Of a DNA stretch of 64,000 nt, positions 40,618-50,815 are shown one piece after another (position 1 is the first letter of the stretch; each line of letters begins with the position of its first letter). Source of the stretch: Anaeramoeba flamelloides (lineage: Eukaryota; Metamonada; Anaeramoebidae); NCBI GenBank assembly GCA_027625915.1, contig JANTQA010000036.1, positions 3,715,501 through 3,779,500 of the forward strand. The letters are read 5' to 3'. The notes below the pieces were generated by a model. It made no database searches. It saw nothing but the letters and a program-made list of their open reading frames with translations, and was not told where the DNA came from. The position numbers and the translations under genes are program-made.

Positions 40618-41199
40618 ATGAGCAACCAAAAATCCTCTTTTTTGAAAGTGAAAATCAAATCGCTTCTTTTTCTTGACGAGCTTTATTCAACAATTCCAGT
40701 CGTGTTGTCAATTCAACTGGGCAGCTATATTAAAAGATTTGGGTTGAACCCTTTCAAGCCAGAGAATATTGTGATCAAAGTTCCAAACCCATTTCGGGTG
40801 TTGTTATTTGAAATCCGAAGTAAGGACATCCACAACAACGAATTAGCATTCTTTGAGCAAGAACTTGTTCTACTAAAGGACGGACTAAACCATATCTTAG
40901 AAGTGAAACTGAAAGAAAGAAATACAGTCAACAACATTGCAAAGATATCTCTGGAGCTCAAACTAAACCAAAACGAGGTAGTTTCGCGTTTGTTTACAGC
41001 TTGGACACTGCTCAAACATAAAAGATTCCGAGAAACGATCAAGGAATGCAATAAGTGTATCTTAAAAGAACAGAATTCCATTGATTTCTTATTAACCACG
41101 ATCGCAATAAGATCCTTTGCATATTTATGCTCCAATAACTTTGTTAAATCTTTAGATGACATACAACTAATTCTTGAGCATCTACCAAATTGGACAGAA
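40618..41199 (+). CDS. C2-TPR-PH-CaaX protein, exon 1 (C2-like and first TPRs)
   Basis: Encodes residues 1-194. The ATG at 40618 (MSNQKSSFLKVKIKSLLF) opens directly into a C2-like beta-sandwich (VVLSIQLGSYIKRF, then NPFRVLLFEIRSKD, then LNHILEVKLKER). It lacks the acidic calcium-loop residues, so it is probably calcium-independent. Tetratricopeptide repeats follow (TAWTLLKHKRFRETIKECNKC, ending SLDDIQLILEHLPNWTE). The helix pair is cut at GAA|GTGATTATTT (donor at 41200). The frame then runs only into T-rich sequence. The partner half-repeat is at 48806. A bidirectional check of phase (0/0) and of the TPR pattern supports joining them. Base composition is less AT-rich than exon 2. Confidence 0.8.
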
Positions 41200-41654
41200 G
41201 TGATTATTTTTTTTCATTTTTTTTCTTTGTTTTTTTCCTTCAACAATTTTTGTCCAAGGTCACAGTCATTATTGTTCAAATTTTCTTTTTGAAATCGAAT
41301 GATTTTTTTTTCTTTATTTGTGAGTGCCCAATTGACCTGAAAAAAAAACTGACATATAGTGTGCTCTAGGTTTATTAAAATCAACAATCAAAATCGATGA
41401 TATTTCTAGAAAAAAGCTCCCAATAGCCAACACTCAATTTCCAATTTACATTGTTGTTATTTAAAATTTATTTAAAACCATTCGAATCTAACCAACTTAT
41501 TTCCTTAAGGAACTAGCGTATAGTAAGGAGTAGTCTAAAATTAAATACAGTTTCTCTTGAATTGTAATCATTTAAGTGATAGATGTTACTAATATCTCTA
41601 AAAATTCGATTAATAAAATAGTACTAAAAGATGATCTCAACAATTATAGAAGTG

Positions 41655-41745
41655 ATTAAAATACACGGACAAGATTTTTAATTGTGAATATTAGTAAAAT
41701 TGTTGTGTAATTGCAAATATTTCCAATCAAAGGCTTTTTATAAAT
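41655..41745 (+). repeat. Partial older copy of the 41822 element
   Basis: GGACAAGATTTTTAATTGTG and the following 60 bp match 41862-41940 closely. Confidence 0.55.
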
Positions 41746-41821
41746 AACCAAATTTTTTATGAACCTAAACTCCATTTCAAAAATTGTGACTTGCTTGAAA
41801 TAATAAATTGAAAAAAAATAT

Positions 41822-42314
41822 ATAGAGCAGTGAAAAAAATACCGGCAGTGAAAAAAATCCCGGACAAGATTTTTAATTGTGAATATTAGTAAAATTATTG
41901 TGTAATTTCAGCTATTTACAATCAAATTCCTTTTTTTAAGAATCGAACTTTTTCAATTATAACCCCCCCCACTTATTAGAATGATGATTGATGAAATCAC
42001 ACTTGTTCAAAACACCATTCAACCAATCAAAAAGCAAGAAGAAAAATTATCATTTTCCAAACTCTAGTAAACCTCAATAAAACTGAATTGTTTTTCAAAA
42101 AAAGTTGATCAACATTAGGCTATCAAACAATTACTCAAGTATTCTAGAGACACCTTACTTTGATGAACTTTAGGTAGGTTTATTACTAATCTCATAAAAA
42201 AATTGGTTATTTATAATAAGGATTTCATTGAAATTAGACAAAAATTTTACTAATATTCGCAATTAAAAATCTTTTCCGGGATTTTTTTCAGGACCGGTAT
42301 TTTTTTCCCTACTA
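41822..42314. mobile_element. Short element with about 75-bp terminal inverted repeats
   Basis: The left end (AGAGCAGTGAAAAAAATACC, then CCGGACAAGATTTTTAATTG) pairs with the right end (AATTAAAAATCTTTTCCGGG, then ACCGGTATTTTTTTCCC) over about 75 bp. Flanked by TA. The interior (41940-42220) is homologous in inverted orientation to 59100-59400. Non-autonomous. It lies inside the long intron of the C2-TPR-PH gene and contains a short C-run (41964-41971). Confidence 0.65.
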
Positions 42315-42529
42315 TATCCTTTAGTTTTCAAGAAAAACTAAATATTAAATCTTTTTAATAATTCACTTTTAAATCATAATAAATCTACAAAAACCTGAAT
42401 TTTTTTGAAATTATAAAAAATATAACATCAAAAACGAAAAAAAAATTGAGTCACAATTTTTGAAATGAGCATTATAAATTTTTTATTACTGAACTTTAAC
42501 TGAAAAAAGGTTAATAGTAGATTTTTTAG

Positions 42530-43215
42530 AGAACCTGTAATGGGCCAGTGGTAACCTCCTCAACTTACAATCCAAGGTTCTGGGTTTGATTCCTTTTAAC
42601 CAAATTATTTCTGCTTGTTTATCATTTCCTCAAAAAGTTACAAAAACCACAACCGTTGTAATTTTAATTAAAAATCGAGCTTATGCCATATATAACCACT
42701 AATTCTTTGGAGAAATACTCTGATCGATTTGAATCTTTTTGGCTATTATAAAAATGGAACCTAAATGGAATTGGATCATGCCCCCCTCAATTTATGGAGG
42801 GTTGTGGATCTCATTCTTGGCAGAATTGATCAGATTCACTTTCTCGTGTTGTTCCAACAATATCTCTCTAATTCGAATTATGGATTCAGGAAGGATGTAG
42901 AGTTCGTTCAAGTGCTGTAGAGTACCGTCAAGTGCCAAGGTTTTTCTTGGAGTTTTTGTTTATCTGTATACTCAATAGATTTTATAGATAAACAGAAAAC
43001 CCAATAAAACCTAACGACGCTCTTCCAGAATTTAAAAAAAATTGAGAAAATTCTTTGATTTTTCTCTCTTCTTTTAAATTCTAGAAAACTACTGTTAGGT
43101 TTTTTTACTTTTAGAAATTAATAAAACCCTAGGCGCTGTATGTCACTGTACGGCACTCTACCGCACTTGACGACGCTTTACGGCACCTAGGATCTTAATT
43201 CCTAATTTCTAAATA
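42530..43215 (+). repeat. SINE-like repeat with tRNA-like head and palindromic tail, copy 1
   Basis: The head (42540-42600) carries an A-box-like TGGGCCAGTGG and a B-box-like GGTTTGATTCC, spaced as in a tRNA gene, but the stems do not pair well, so it is not a functional tRNA. The body (42690-42885) and the tail (about 42885-43200) match the reverse complement of 63480-64000. The tail is GC-richer and palindromic, built of short units such as GGCACTTGACG and CTGTAGAG around CCTAACG/CGTTAGG. Internal RNA polymerase III promoters are the mark of tRNA-derived SINEs. It sits in the long intron of the C2-TPR-PH gene. Confidence 0.6.
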
Positions 43216-44587
43216 AAAATTGAGAAATTTCATATAAATAATAATAATTTTCTTTATCATTAACCAGTGACAAGATTAATAATTATTCTTATTTTTTTGT
43301 TTATTATCGATTTGAATTAATTCTTTAATCCAAATCTTTCGGTTAGTTTTTCATCGGGCGAGTGGTCTTATTAAAAAAATATTTATTTGGAAATTCTTTC
43401 TATTTCATTCTTGTTTTTTTTTATTTATTTTTAAGAAAATACTATAAAATTCTTTATTTTTGAGTCTTTATTTCGAACAATATCGTTGTTTATTGGTTCG
43501 ATTTGAAAACAATCACTTTGTTATGTTATGATTTTGGCTTGGAAGAACGAGGAATATGAGATTGTTCGAAGCGATATAAGATAATATTGAGGAGTTCGAA
43601 GAACGACGATTAATATAATCTGAGTACTAGAACAATATCTTTATTTTGAGTCTGGAAGGGGGCTCCAAAAAAAAGGAATAATAAAAGGTGATTTTTGAAC
43701 AAATGAAACAATATGTGGTGCTATTTATTTTTTGAACTTAGGATCTAACTCTACAATAAACAAACAAACTAAAAAAAACAAACAAAAACAAGTAAAAACT
43801 AATTTGTTATTTTTTAAAGCAGCTTGGAAGGACTAATTCTTCAAAACTTCTTTTTCTCTCAATGGAGTTATTGAAAACATTGAAGTTAAATTTTACATTT
43901 TTATCATTTTGAGGATAAAACTTGGTTGAAATCTCACAGAAACAAACTAGATCGTCCAATTTTCAATGATTCTCTATCTACCCGTTTATTTCACGATTGT
44001 TAAGAAGCATCTGAAGGTGATCAAACATGAAAAAACAGCATCTATGGTGTGTTCTTAACAGTAAATGGGTTTGAGAATTCCTCTAAAAATTCCTTGAATT
44101 GAAGTAGCTAAAAAAAAATGTTTTTTCCTAATTTCTTAAAATATGTAATTGTGTTTTTTTCACATTTTGAAATTTTTCAATTAATGATCTCTTCTCTCTT
44201 TTTCCAAACAAAAAATGAGACCAAACGTTTTTTTATTTATAAAAAAAAGATATTGATTTCTTTTTAATCAAAACCAAAAATACTGTTTGGTTTTGGGCAT
44301 TGTTTTTAAACAAAGAAAGAGAACTCATTCAGTTTCAAACATTTAAGGGAAAATTGATGGACTCTTTTATTTGTCGTCTATTGAACAAATAATTGGGATC
44401 CTTGAACCAAATTAATTTTTCAATGTCTTAAATCCTTGATCACGGCGATCTTTTGGGATTTATATCAATTCAACAAATTTGCGAAAAAATTTGTTTAAAC
44501 TCTTCTAAAATAACTTTAAATAACATTTTTAAAGTGGATTTTAATCAGTAAAATACTTCTTATTTTACCCAAATTGAATTAAAAATA
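43216..44587. other. Intronic AT-rich stretch
   Basis: Part of the long intron between the exons at 41199 and 48806. No gene or pairable repeat seen. Confidence 0.4.
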
Positions 44588-46216
44588 ACCATTGTGAAAA
44601 AAAATTGGGTCATTAAAAAAAATTGGGTCACTGGCAAATTTTAAGTTAATTTTTCATTTTTTATAATCCATCTTAAATAAATAATTTGGAGACATATGAA
44701 CTCAATAATTATTAAAAGACTTCTCGGTTTGACCTCAGTCCGAGAATGTAAAACCAAAATTGAGAAAGCAGTAGAAATCTTGAAAATAATCAATGATTAT
44801 GAAATTTCGTGCATTTCTCAAAGAAGCTTGGCATTTTTTTTTAATATTAGTAGGTCAACTCTAAATCGCCAATTCAATTTGCTTTTACAAAATAAACCAA
44901 TCCGTAAAAGAGGACGACCCAGAAAATTGAATGGTGAACTGGATAAAAAATTAAAAAATTGGGTTGAAGAAAAAATTAAATCAAAAAAAGCACCCATCAA
45001 AAAAGAAGTGAAAACCCAAGCCAATGTTTTAATAAGAGAAGAGAATTTATTAAAAGGGTCCGATTTGAAAGAAATAGAAACTATTCAATGGACTTATAAT
45101 TGGGTGAAAAGAGTAGGCTTGAATTTTTCGAAAAGTTGTGAAGTTGCGAAAAAAAAGCTGAAAATTGACCCTCAAGAATTAAAAAAATATTTTTCGAATT
45201 TAAAAAAATTAATTCTTGAGAAAAATTATAAAATGGGAATGGTTTTCAATATGGATGAAACTGCGGTATTCAATAATACCAAGTTTCAAAAATTAAATGT
45301 TGTCTCAAGTCCGGAAATCAAAAAAACAATTCGGGATATTCCACAAAGTGATTTTCATATCACAGCAGCGGTGACAATTTGCAATGATGGTACTTCACTA
45401 CCAACTTATGTTTTGGATAAGAGGAAAAGTGTTGATAGAGAATTGGTTTCCAATTTCTCTTTAACCAAATTAAATTTTGTATTTTCTCAAACTGGTTTTA
45501 TGAATAAAATTTTGTTTCGAAAATATTTAAATTCAATTTTTATCCCCAATGTAGAGCTTAGACGAAAATTTTTGGGAAAAAATGAACCAGCTCTTTTGAT
45601 TATTGGTGGTTCTAAAACCCATCAAGATTATAAATCAATGCAAACCTGCCAAAAAAAAAATATCCAAATTTTAAATTTGCCTGCAAATTCAACACATATT
45701 TTACAACCATTGGATGTTGTTGTTTTTAAAGGCTTTAAAACTTATTTAAAACAACAGCTCTTCCAAAAATCATATATTGAATTTATCTCAACAATTCAAG
45801 ACGGTCTGCAGATTTCACTCACAAAACAAAAAATTTTGAATTCTTTTAAATTCACTTTTATTTCTCCCTATAAGCCTTTGAATGAAATAGGCAAATTGGA
45901 TGAATATACAGATGAAATTGTCTTTGAAAAACCAAAAAAAAAAACCTCGAGTTAATTTAGGAGGCGATGTTTTGACTGAAAATAATATTTTAGTAATTTT
46001 GGAAAAGAGAAAGGTTGAAAGAAAACAAAAAAAATACACTCAAAAAGAAACCCAAGGTATCAATATACTTGCAAAATTACTTGAAAAAAAAACTATAAAA
46101 GCAAATTTTACTACACCTGCAATTCCAATAATTAATAATTTCATAATTCAAAATTAAAATAAAAATTTTCCCGTGACCAAATTTTTTTTAATGACCCAAT
46201 TTTTTTTCACAATGGT
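44588..46216 (+). mobile_element. Pogo-type DNA transposon with complete ends
   Basis: Terminal inverted repeats of about 43 bp (44588-44631 and 46173-46216) are nearly identical. Each contains ACCATTGTGAAAAAAAA, then TTGGGTCATT, then TTGGGTCAC (TTTGGTCAC at the right). The element is 1.63 kb and carries one transposase gene. It lies in the long intron of the C2-TPR-PH gene, in the same orientation as the host gene. Confidence 0.88.
44696..46157 (+). pseudogene. Pogo/Tigger-type transposase (DDE, CENP-B-like), inactive
   Basis: The main frame (44696-45955) gives 419 residues. It has an N-terminal helix-turn-helix (SQRSLAFFFNISRSTLNRQF), an AT-hook-like KRGRPRKLNG, and a CENP-B/Tc5-type second DNA-binding part (WTYNWVKRVGLNFSKS). 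The DDE domain follows: FNMDETAVFN gives the first Asp, and NSTHILQPLDVVVFKGFK is the conserved third block. Where the family has an Asp (LLLDGH-like) this protein reads ALLIIGGSKTHQD, so the second catalytic Asp is Gly. The C-terminal tail (VNLGGDVLTENNILVILEKR and on to 46157) continues in the +1 frame after an A11 run at 45937-45947. Both the missing Asp and the shift argue that it is inactive. Confidence 0.85.
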
Positions 46217-46545
46217 AAGAAGATCAGAAAATTTTCAAACTTTGCCGATATTACTAAAGTATTTCCCAAAATCTTTCCACAGTGACTACAATACTAATCC
46301 TAAACTTTTTTTATGAAACAATCACTTTCTTATTGGTAGTTGTCTGGAATTATATAGTTAAATTTTTACAAATAAAAAGTTTGAGTTTTAAAAAAAATAT
46401 ATTGCAAAATTATGTTTTTTTTTTCTTTTATTTTATTTGTTCAGCTTTATTTCTCAAAAAATTAAAAAATCTTTGGTGAATTGTAGTTGTCTGAATTTTT
46501 GACATTTTCTAGAAAAAAAATAAAAATAAAATAATAAAAATAAAA

Positions 46546-48719
46546 TAAACTCAATTCCAAAAATTGGGGCACACCTTCAAAATCAATTTAATTCCAAGAA
46601 AAGTGATATTTGACTCTTAATTAGAAACATTAGATATTAACAATCAATGTAAATAATTTTAAAGTTAATTATTTATCATTTTTTTTCATTATTTTTTGAT
46701 TTTTGATTTTCAATAATTTTTTTGATTTTTTTTGGATTCTTTTTTTTTCAAAACTTTTCGAAAATCTCAAAATCACTTTAAAAAGAAATTTAAAAGTTTT
46801 CATTCTGATCATAAAAAAAATTTTTTTTTTTTCTCTCAAAAAGAAAAAAGATTCTTTTTTTATCGAGAAAAAATTTTTTGAAAAAAAATCATGATATGTC
46901 TTTCGCTACAATTTCGGTATTTTTTATTTTTTCTAATTTCCAGTAATGGGTCCCAAAAATAATATTCTCTCTTATATTATTATTCAAAATTGAATGGGAA
47001 TTGTTGATCAATAAACTAATAAAGAAAAAAATTCAAAGAGAAAAAAACTGAAACATTTTTTTGTTATTTTGGAAACATAATTAAAAAATCTATTAATTTG
47101 AAATTGAATGAAGAGTTACTTATTGAAAGGTGAATTTAAAATGGTTAAAAAAGTTTAGATACTCGGTTTTTTGATCATAAGAGATTGATACAAAATAGAT
47201 TTGTAATAAAAAACTAAATGTCTTGAAATACTACAATTGTTCGAAAAATAAGAAGGTATTTTATTTTTTTGGAATAATTTTTTGGAAAACAACCATTTCA
47301 ATTTCGAATTCTAAAGTATAAAATGGAATTCAGGGAAGAGTAAGACTGGAAAGTCGTGTTTAATTCCTTTTTTTGAAGTGAAATTTTTTATTCAAAAATT
47401 AAATCCATAATAGACATCGGGGATTTGGTACTCATTTTCATTCATGAGATTTACTTTTTGAGATTATTTATTACAAAATGGATTTCAAAAATTACAAATA
47501 CACATCAGGAATAAAACTGTTTGTAGCTTGAATGTTTGGTAGTAATTATATTTTATCTTTTTTTACTTGAAGAAAAGATCAAAAAAGAGCAATTTATTTT
47601 CTCAATACATGGAAAGAATAGTTTAATTTCAATTTTGGTTTTAAAATTGTTTTTTTTTTGGTGGAGTGTTTTCCACTCGCTACAAAAAAACAGGAGTTGT
47701 ATTTTTTCAAGAAAAAAATTTTAATGAAATTTCAATTTTTAAAAAGAAATAAAATTGTTTTCGTTATTTATTCAATTTTTGGAAGAAAAACCAGCAAATT
47801 CGAACCCTTATTGACAGATCTTGAAATGATTTTGATTTTAGAAACTACAAAATAATAAAACCTTGGAAATATTTTTATTTTTTTTTCAATTTTTAGTAAA
47901 AGATTATGGGGGGGTTTGAACCTAAATAGTGAATCAAGGGTTTGTTTTAACAATATTCTAATCGAATTTAGCTGTCTATATTCATTAAAACAAATTCTTT
48001 AAAAAAAAACATTGTCCCCGTATACTAAGACATATGGGGTGCTAGAGCACATTGCCTACAAACAGGCCTTATTATCATTAATGGAAGTGTGAATACTGAA
48101 TGTATTATTAATGATATTATCAAAAAAATCAAATGTAATTCAACTCGCTAATTCAGAATATGGTGAGTTGAAATGGATTTTCCAAAAGGGTGGAGCTTGT
48201 CCACATACTTCAAAAAAAAACTCAAACTTACTTAAATTCGGGGATGTAATGTCATGGATCCTTGACCCCCAATTCCACAAATTTAAATCCAATTGGGAAT
48301 TTATGGATACTAAACTGAAAAATTGTAACAAAAAAACGAAGAAGAATTTTTAAAATTTTCACTAATGTATGGAATACTTTGAGTTGGGAAACCTAAGAAA
48401 ATTAGTAAACTCTATATTTAAAACGATAGATTTAGATATCAAAAGACAAGCTGAATCTATTAATAGTTTTTATTATTTTTTCTTTCAATAAAAACGGATT
48501 TTTTGGTAACCGTGTTCCAAAAATAGGGGAACACTTTTTTTTATGTTTTCTTTTTTATTTTTTGAATTGAATTTTAAATTTACTATAAAATATATAAATA
48601 GTATTAATTAAATATTTTCGGGTCTTTTATTATTTTAATGTTTAAGTATTATGTATTTTGGAGTATATTTTTATTAATGTAATTTTTTTTTTATTTCCCA
48701 TTTTTTGGAATTGAGTTTA
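46546..48719 (+). mobile_element. Tc1-type element remnant
   Basis: The left end TAAACTCAATTCCAAAAA leads to TTGGGGCACACC. The right end, reverse-complemented, reads TAAACTCAATTCCAAAAA and then ATGGG. Inside are decayed transposase fragments (48035-48355). A further left-type end (GTGTTCCAAAAATAGGGG, about 48509) suggests a second, shorter copy at 48509-48719, so the outer boundaries are not certain. Confidence 0.5.
48035..48355 (+). pseudogene. Tc1/mariner transposase fragment
   Basis: Two frames show decayed Tc1 sequence. The first (48035-48140) reads WGARAHCLQTGLIIINGSVN, corresponding to the family's VWG-GLIFIDGNVN region. The second (from 48174) reads WIFQKGGACPHTSKKNSNLL then KFGDVMSWI, corresponding to the W-FQQDGAPCHTAK block and what follows. 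The second catalytic Asp is Gly, the PDLNPIE block is unrecognisable, and the frames are shifted. Clearly dead. Confidence 0.75.
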
Positions 48720-48805
48720 TAAAAAATAAAGAAAATATAATTATTTTTTTTGGCTAAACTTTGGAATCTTTTACTTTTTATCAAAATAATTATATCTAAA
48801 TATAG

Positions 48806-50047
48806 GGATACAAAAGAAAAGGAATTTTGCTTTGTATATTAAAAAGATTTATTGAAGCATCCAAAGCGTTTAATACTGGGCTGGATATTAATTCAAATGA
48901 TTCTGAATTACAAGAGGGTTACAACTATTGCCAAAGGGAATTATGTAAAATTGAAATATTTGGCTGTTTAAAAAAAATCCAAAAAATTTATGAAACCAAA
49001 GATTTTTCAAAGTGTTTAAAAACGTTAAAGCCGTTAATTGTTAAAAATCCAAAAAATCCATTATTGGAACTTTATTATTCCATTTTATATAACAATTGTA
49101 AGAACTATAAAAAGTCAAGAAAGCACGCATTGCAAATAACATTTTTTGATAAAAAATGGATTTTTTTAAATCCTCAAAAAAAGGGAAATATAAAAATACA
49201 CGATATTGTTTCTATTGAATTTAATCTTTATTATTGTATTTTAAAAAATAAATTTTTATTTTATTTTTCAAAAACAAAATCTAAAAGTCCAAAAGGGGTG
49301 ATTATTCTTCAAAATTGTAAAATTATTGAAAATGTATCAAATGAAATTACAATAAATTCAAAAGAAGGTACAATCAAATTACAATTGCCAAATGAAGAAA
49401 TTAAAAATGAATGGTCCATAGCCCTTAATAAAGCAATAAACTTAAATATTTTCAAACATTTTTCGGAAGAAGTTAATAAAAAAAGTCAAAATGATCGAAA
49501 TCAAATTGAAATTCCGAAAAAAAAAATATTTAATTTCTCACTTACAGATAATTTTTTTACACTCCCATTTTCCCTTTTTAGCAAAATTACATCAAATAGT
49601 CCCAATACACCCTCACACACATCAACATCAACAACTTTAAATTCAAAACAATATTTAAGTAAAAACAATCAAGTAAAGATAATCAAAAAAAGAGCAATAA
49701 ATTCTTCTAAAAATAATTCAAGGTCAATTAATTCAGATTTTGACAACAACAACAACAACAACAATAATAATAATAATAATAATAATAACAATAACAATAA
49801 CAATAATAATACTAGAAAGGGGAAAGGAAAACGAAAAATCAATGCAAAAGTAAAAACAACTGATTATCAAAAATTTGAAAATAATTCTTCTGATGAAATT
49901 GATAAAAATAACAAAAATTCCACTACCAGTATAAATAAATATCCAAATTTACAAGACCTTGACAGTGATACAATGAAAGAACCGTTACTTGATCATAAAA
50001 ATGATCTTAAAAAAAAAAAAATATGTTCGTGTTGTCAAATATTATAA
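48806..50047 (+). CDS. C2-TPR-PH-CaaX protein, exon 2 (TPR, PH domain, prenylation tail)
   Basis: Encodes residues 195-607. It follows the acceptor AAATATAG. It opens with GYKRKGILLCILKRFIEAS then KAFNTGLDI, the exact second half of a TPR begun by LEHLPNWTE in exon 1. More TPR-like helices lead to a PH domain at about residues 318-416 (WIFLNPQKKGNIKIHD, then FLFYFSKTKSKSPKGVIIL, closing in EIKNEWSIALNKAI). A disordered Asn-rich region follows (poly-Asn at 49743-49810). The end is KKKKICSCCQIL: a polybasic stretch, extra cysteines and a CaaX box (CQIL). This predicts geranylgeranylation, perhaps with palmitoylation, and membrane anchoring. No ATG opens this exon, only an in-frame TTG, so it is not a separate gene. 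Likely a membrane-bound adaptor; its partners are unknown. Confidence 0.82.
   Translation, partial: GYKRKGILLCILKRFIEASKAFNTGLDINSNDSELQEGYNYCQRELCKIEIFGCLKKIQKIYETKDFSKCLKTLKPLIVKNPKNPLLELYYSILYNNCKNYKKSRKHALQITFFDKKWIFLNPQKKGNIKIHDIVSIEFNLYYCILKNKFLFYFSKTKSKSPKGVIILQNCKIIENVSNEITINSKEGTIKLQLPNEEIKNEWSIALNKAINLNIFKHFSEEVNKKSQNDRNQIEIPKKKIFNFSLTDNFFTLPFSLFSKITSNSPNTPSHTSTSTTLNSKQYLSKNNQVKIIKKRAINSSKNNSRSINSDFDNNNNNNNNNNNNNNNNNNNNNNTRKGKGKRKINAKVKTTDYQKFENNSSDEIDKNNKNSTTSINKYPNLQDLDSDTMKEPLLDHKNDLKKKKICSCCQIL
49743..49810 (+). repeat. Poly-Asn (AAC/AAT) microsatellite in the C2-TPR-PH exon
   Basis: Mixed AAC and AAT codons, about 22 Asn. Confidence 0.9.
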
Positions 50048-50815
50048 ATAATATTAAGAATATATGTCCCTACGACCCAAAAAACACTAAAAATGAAAAA
50101 CTGATCAAATACTTTCCATTTATACAATTAAAAAAACAAAATGATAAAATAAAAATTAATAAAGTTTCAATTCAGCTTTTTCTTGAAAACATTTTTTGCC
50201 AAAAACATTGAATTCAAACTTGAAATTATGTATATTTTTAGATACACTTTCTTGTTTAAACTCATTTACAAAAACAAATTCTAAATTATGGGGAATTTTC
50301 TTTTCACAAAAGGCACTAATTTGGTCCTCAAATGTTTTTTTTAGTTTTAAATGGTAAAATTAAAAAAGTTAAACTAAAAGGATAAACTTTCTGGAAAAGT
50401 ATTCTAATTTAATATATTAACTTATTCTTTGGTTTCAAACTTTTCTCAATCCCAATTTTTCAAAAAAAAAAAAAAAGTGCACACTAATTCCAAAAAATAT
50501 TTTCGATATTCAAAGGTTGAGAGTGTTTTTTATCCTAAAAAAAATTATCACAGTGTTTAATTGAATTAAGTTATATTCTTAATTTCGAAAAATATTAATC
50601 AGAAAAAAATAGTGCTTAATTTTATTAAGGACATATTAAAGTTGAATCATTTATATTTTAATCAAGAAAATAAAAAAAAGAAAAAATATCAAAGCACCCA
50701 AAATAAAAATTGATTATATATATATAAAAAAAAAAACACTTTTAAGTTGTAAAATTTGTAATTTTATAGATTTTTTAAGTGCAAATCATTATCATATTGA
50801 TTATGAGATTAAAAT
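50048..50815. other. Convergent 3' intergenic region
   Basis: Lies between two genes that converge (stop at 50047 on plus, stop at 50816 on minus). A/T-rich with several AATAAA-like words. No gene. Confidence 0.5.

Noticed and set aside
42535-42605. A tRNA gene (possible UAC anticodon)
   Set aside because: The A-box and B-box words are there, but the anticodon and T stems do not pair, and downstream sequence belongs to a dispersed repeat. Treated as a SINE-like head.
46282-47953. Several 60-65 residue frames in the long intron
   Set aside because: T-rich hydrophobic chance frames around the Tc1 remnant; no transposase blocks outside 48035-48355.
48827-50047. Separate TPR-PH gene starting near 48827
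   Set aside because: No ATG is present at the front; it opens on TTG. The sequence completes a TPR interrupted at the end of the exon at 41199.
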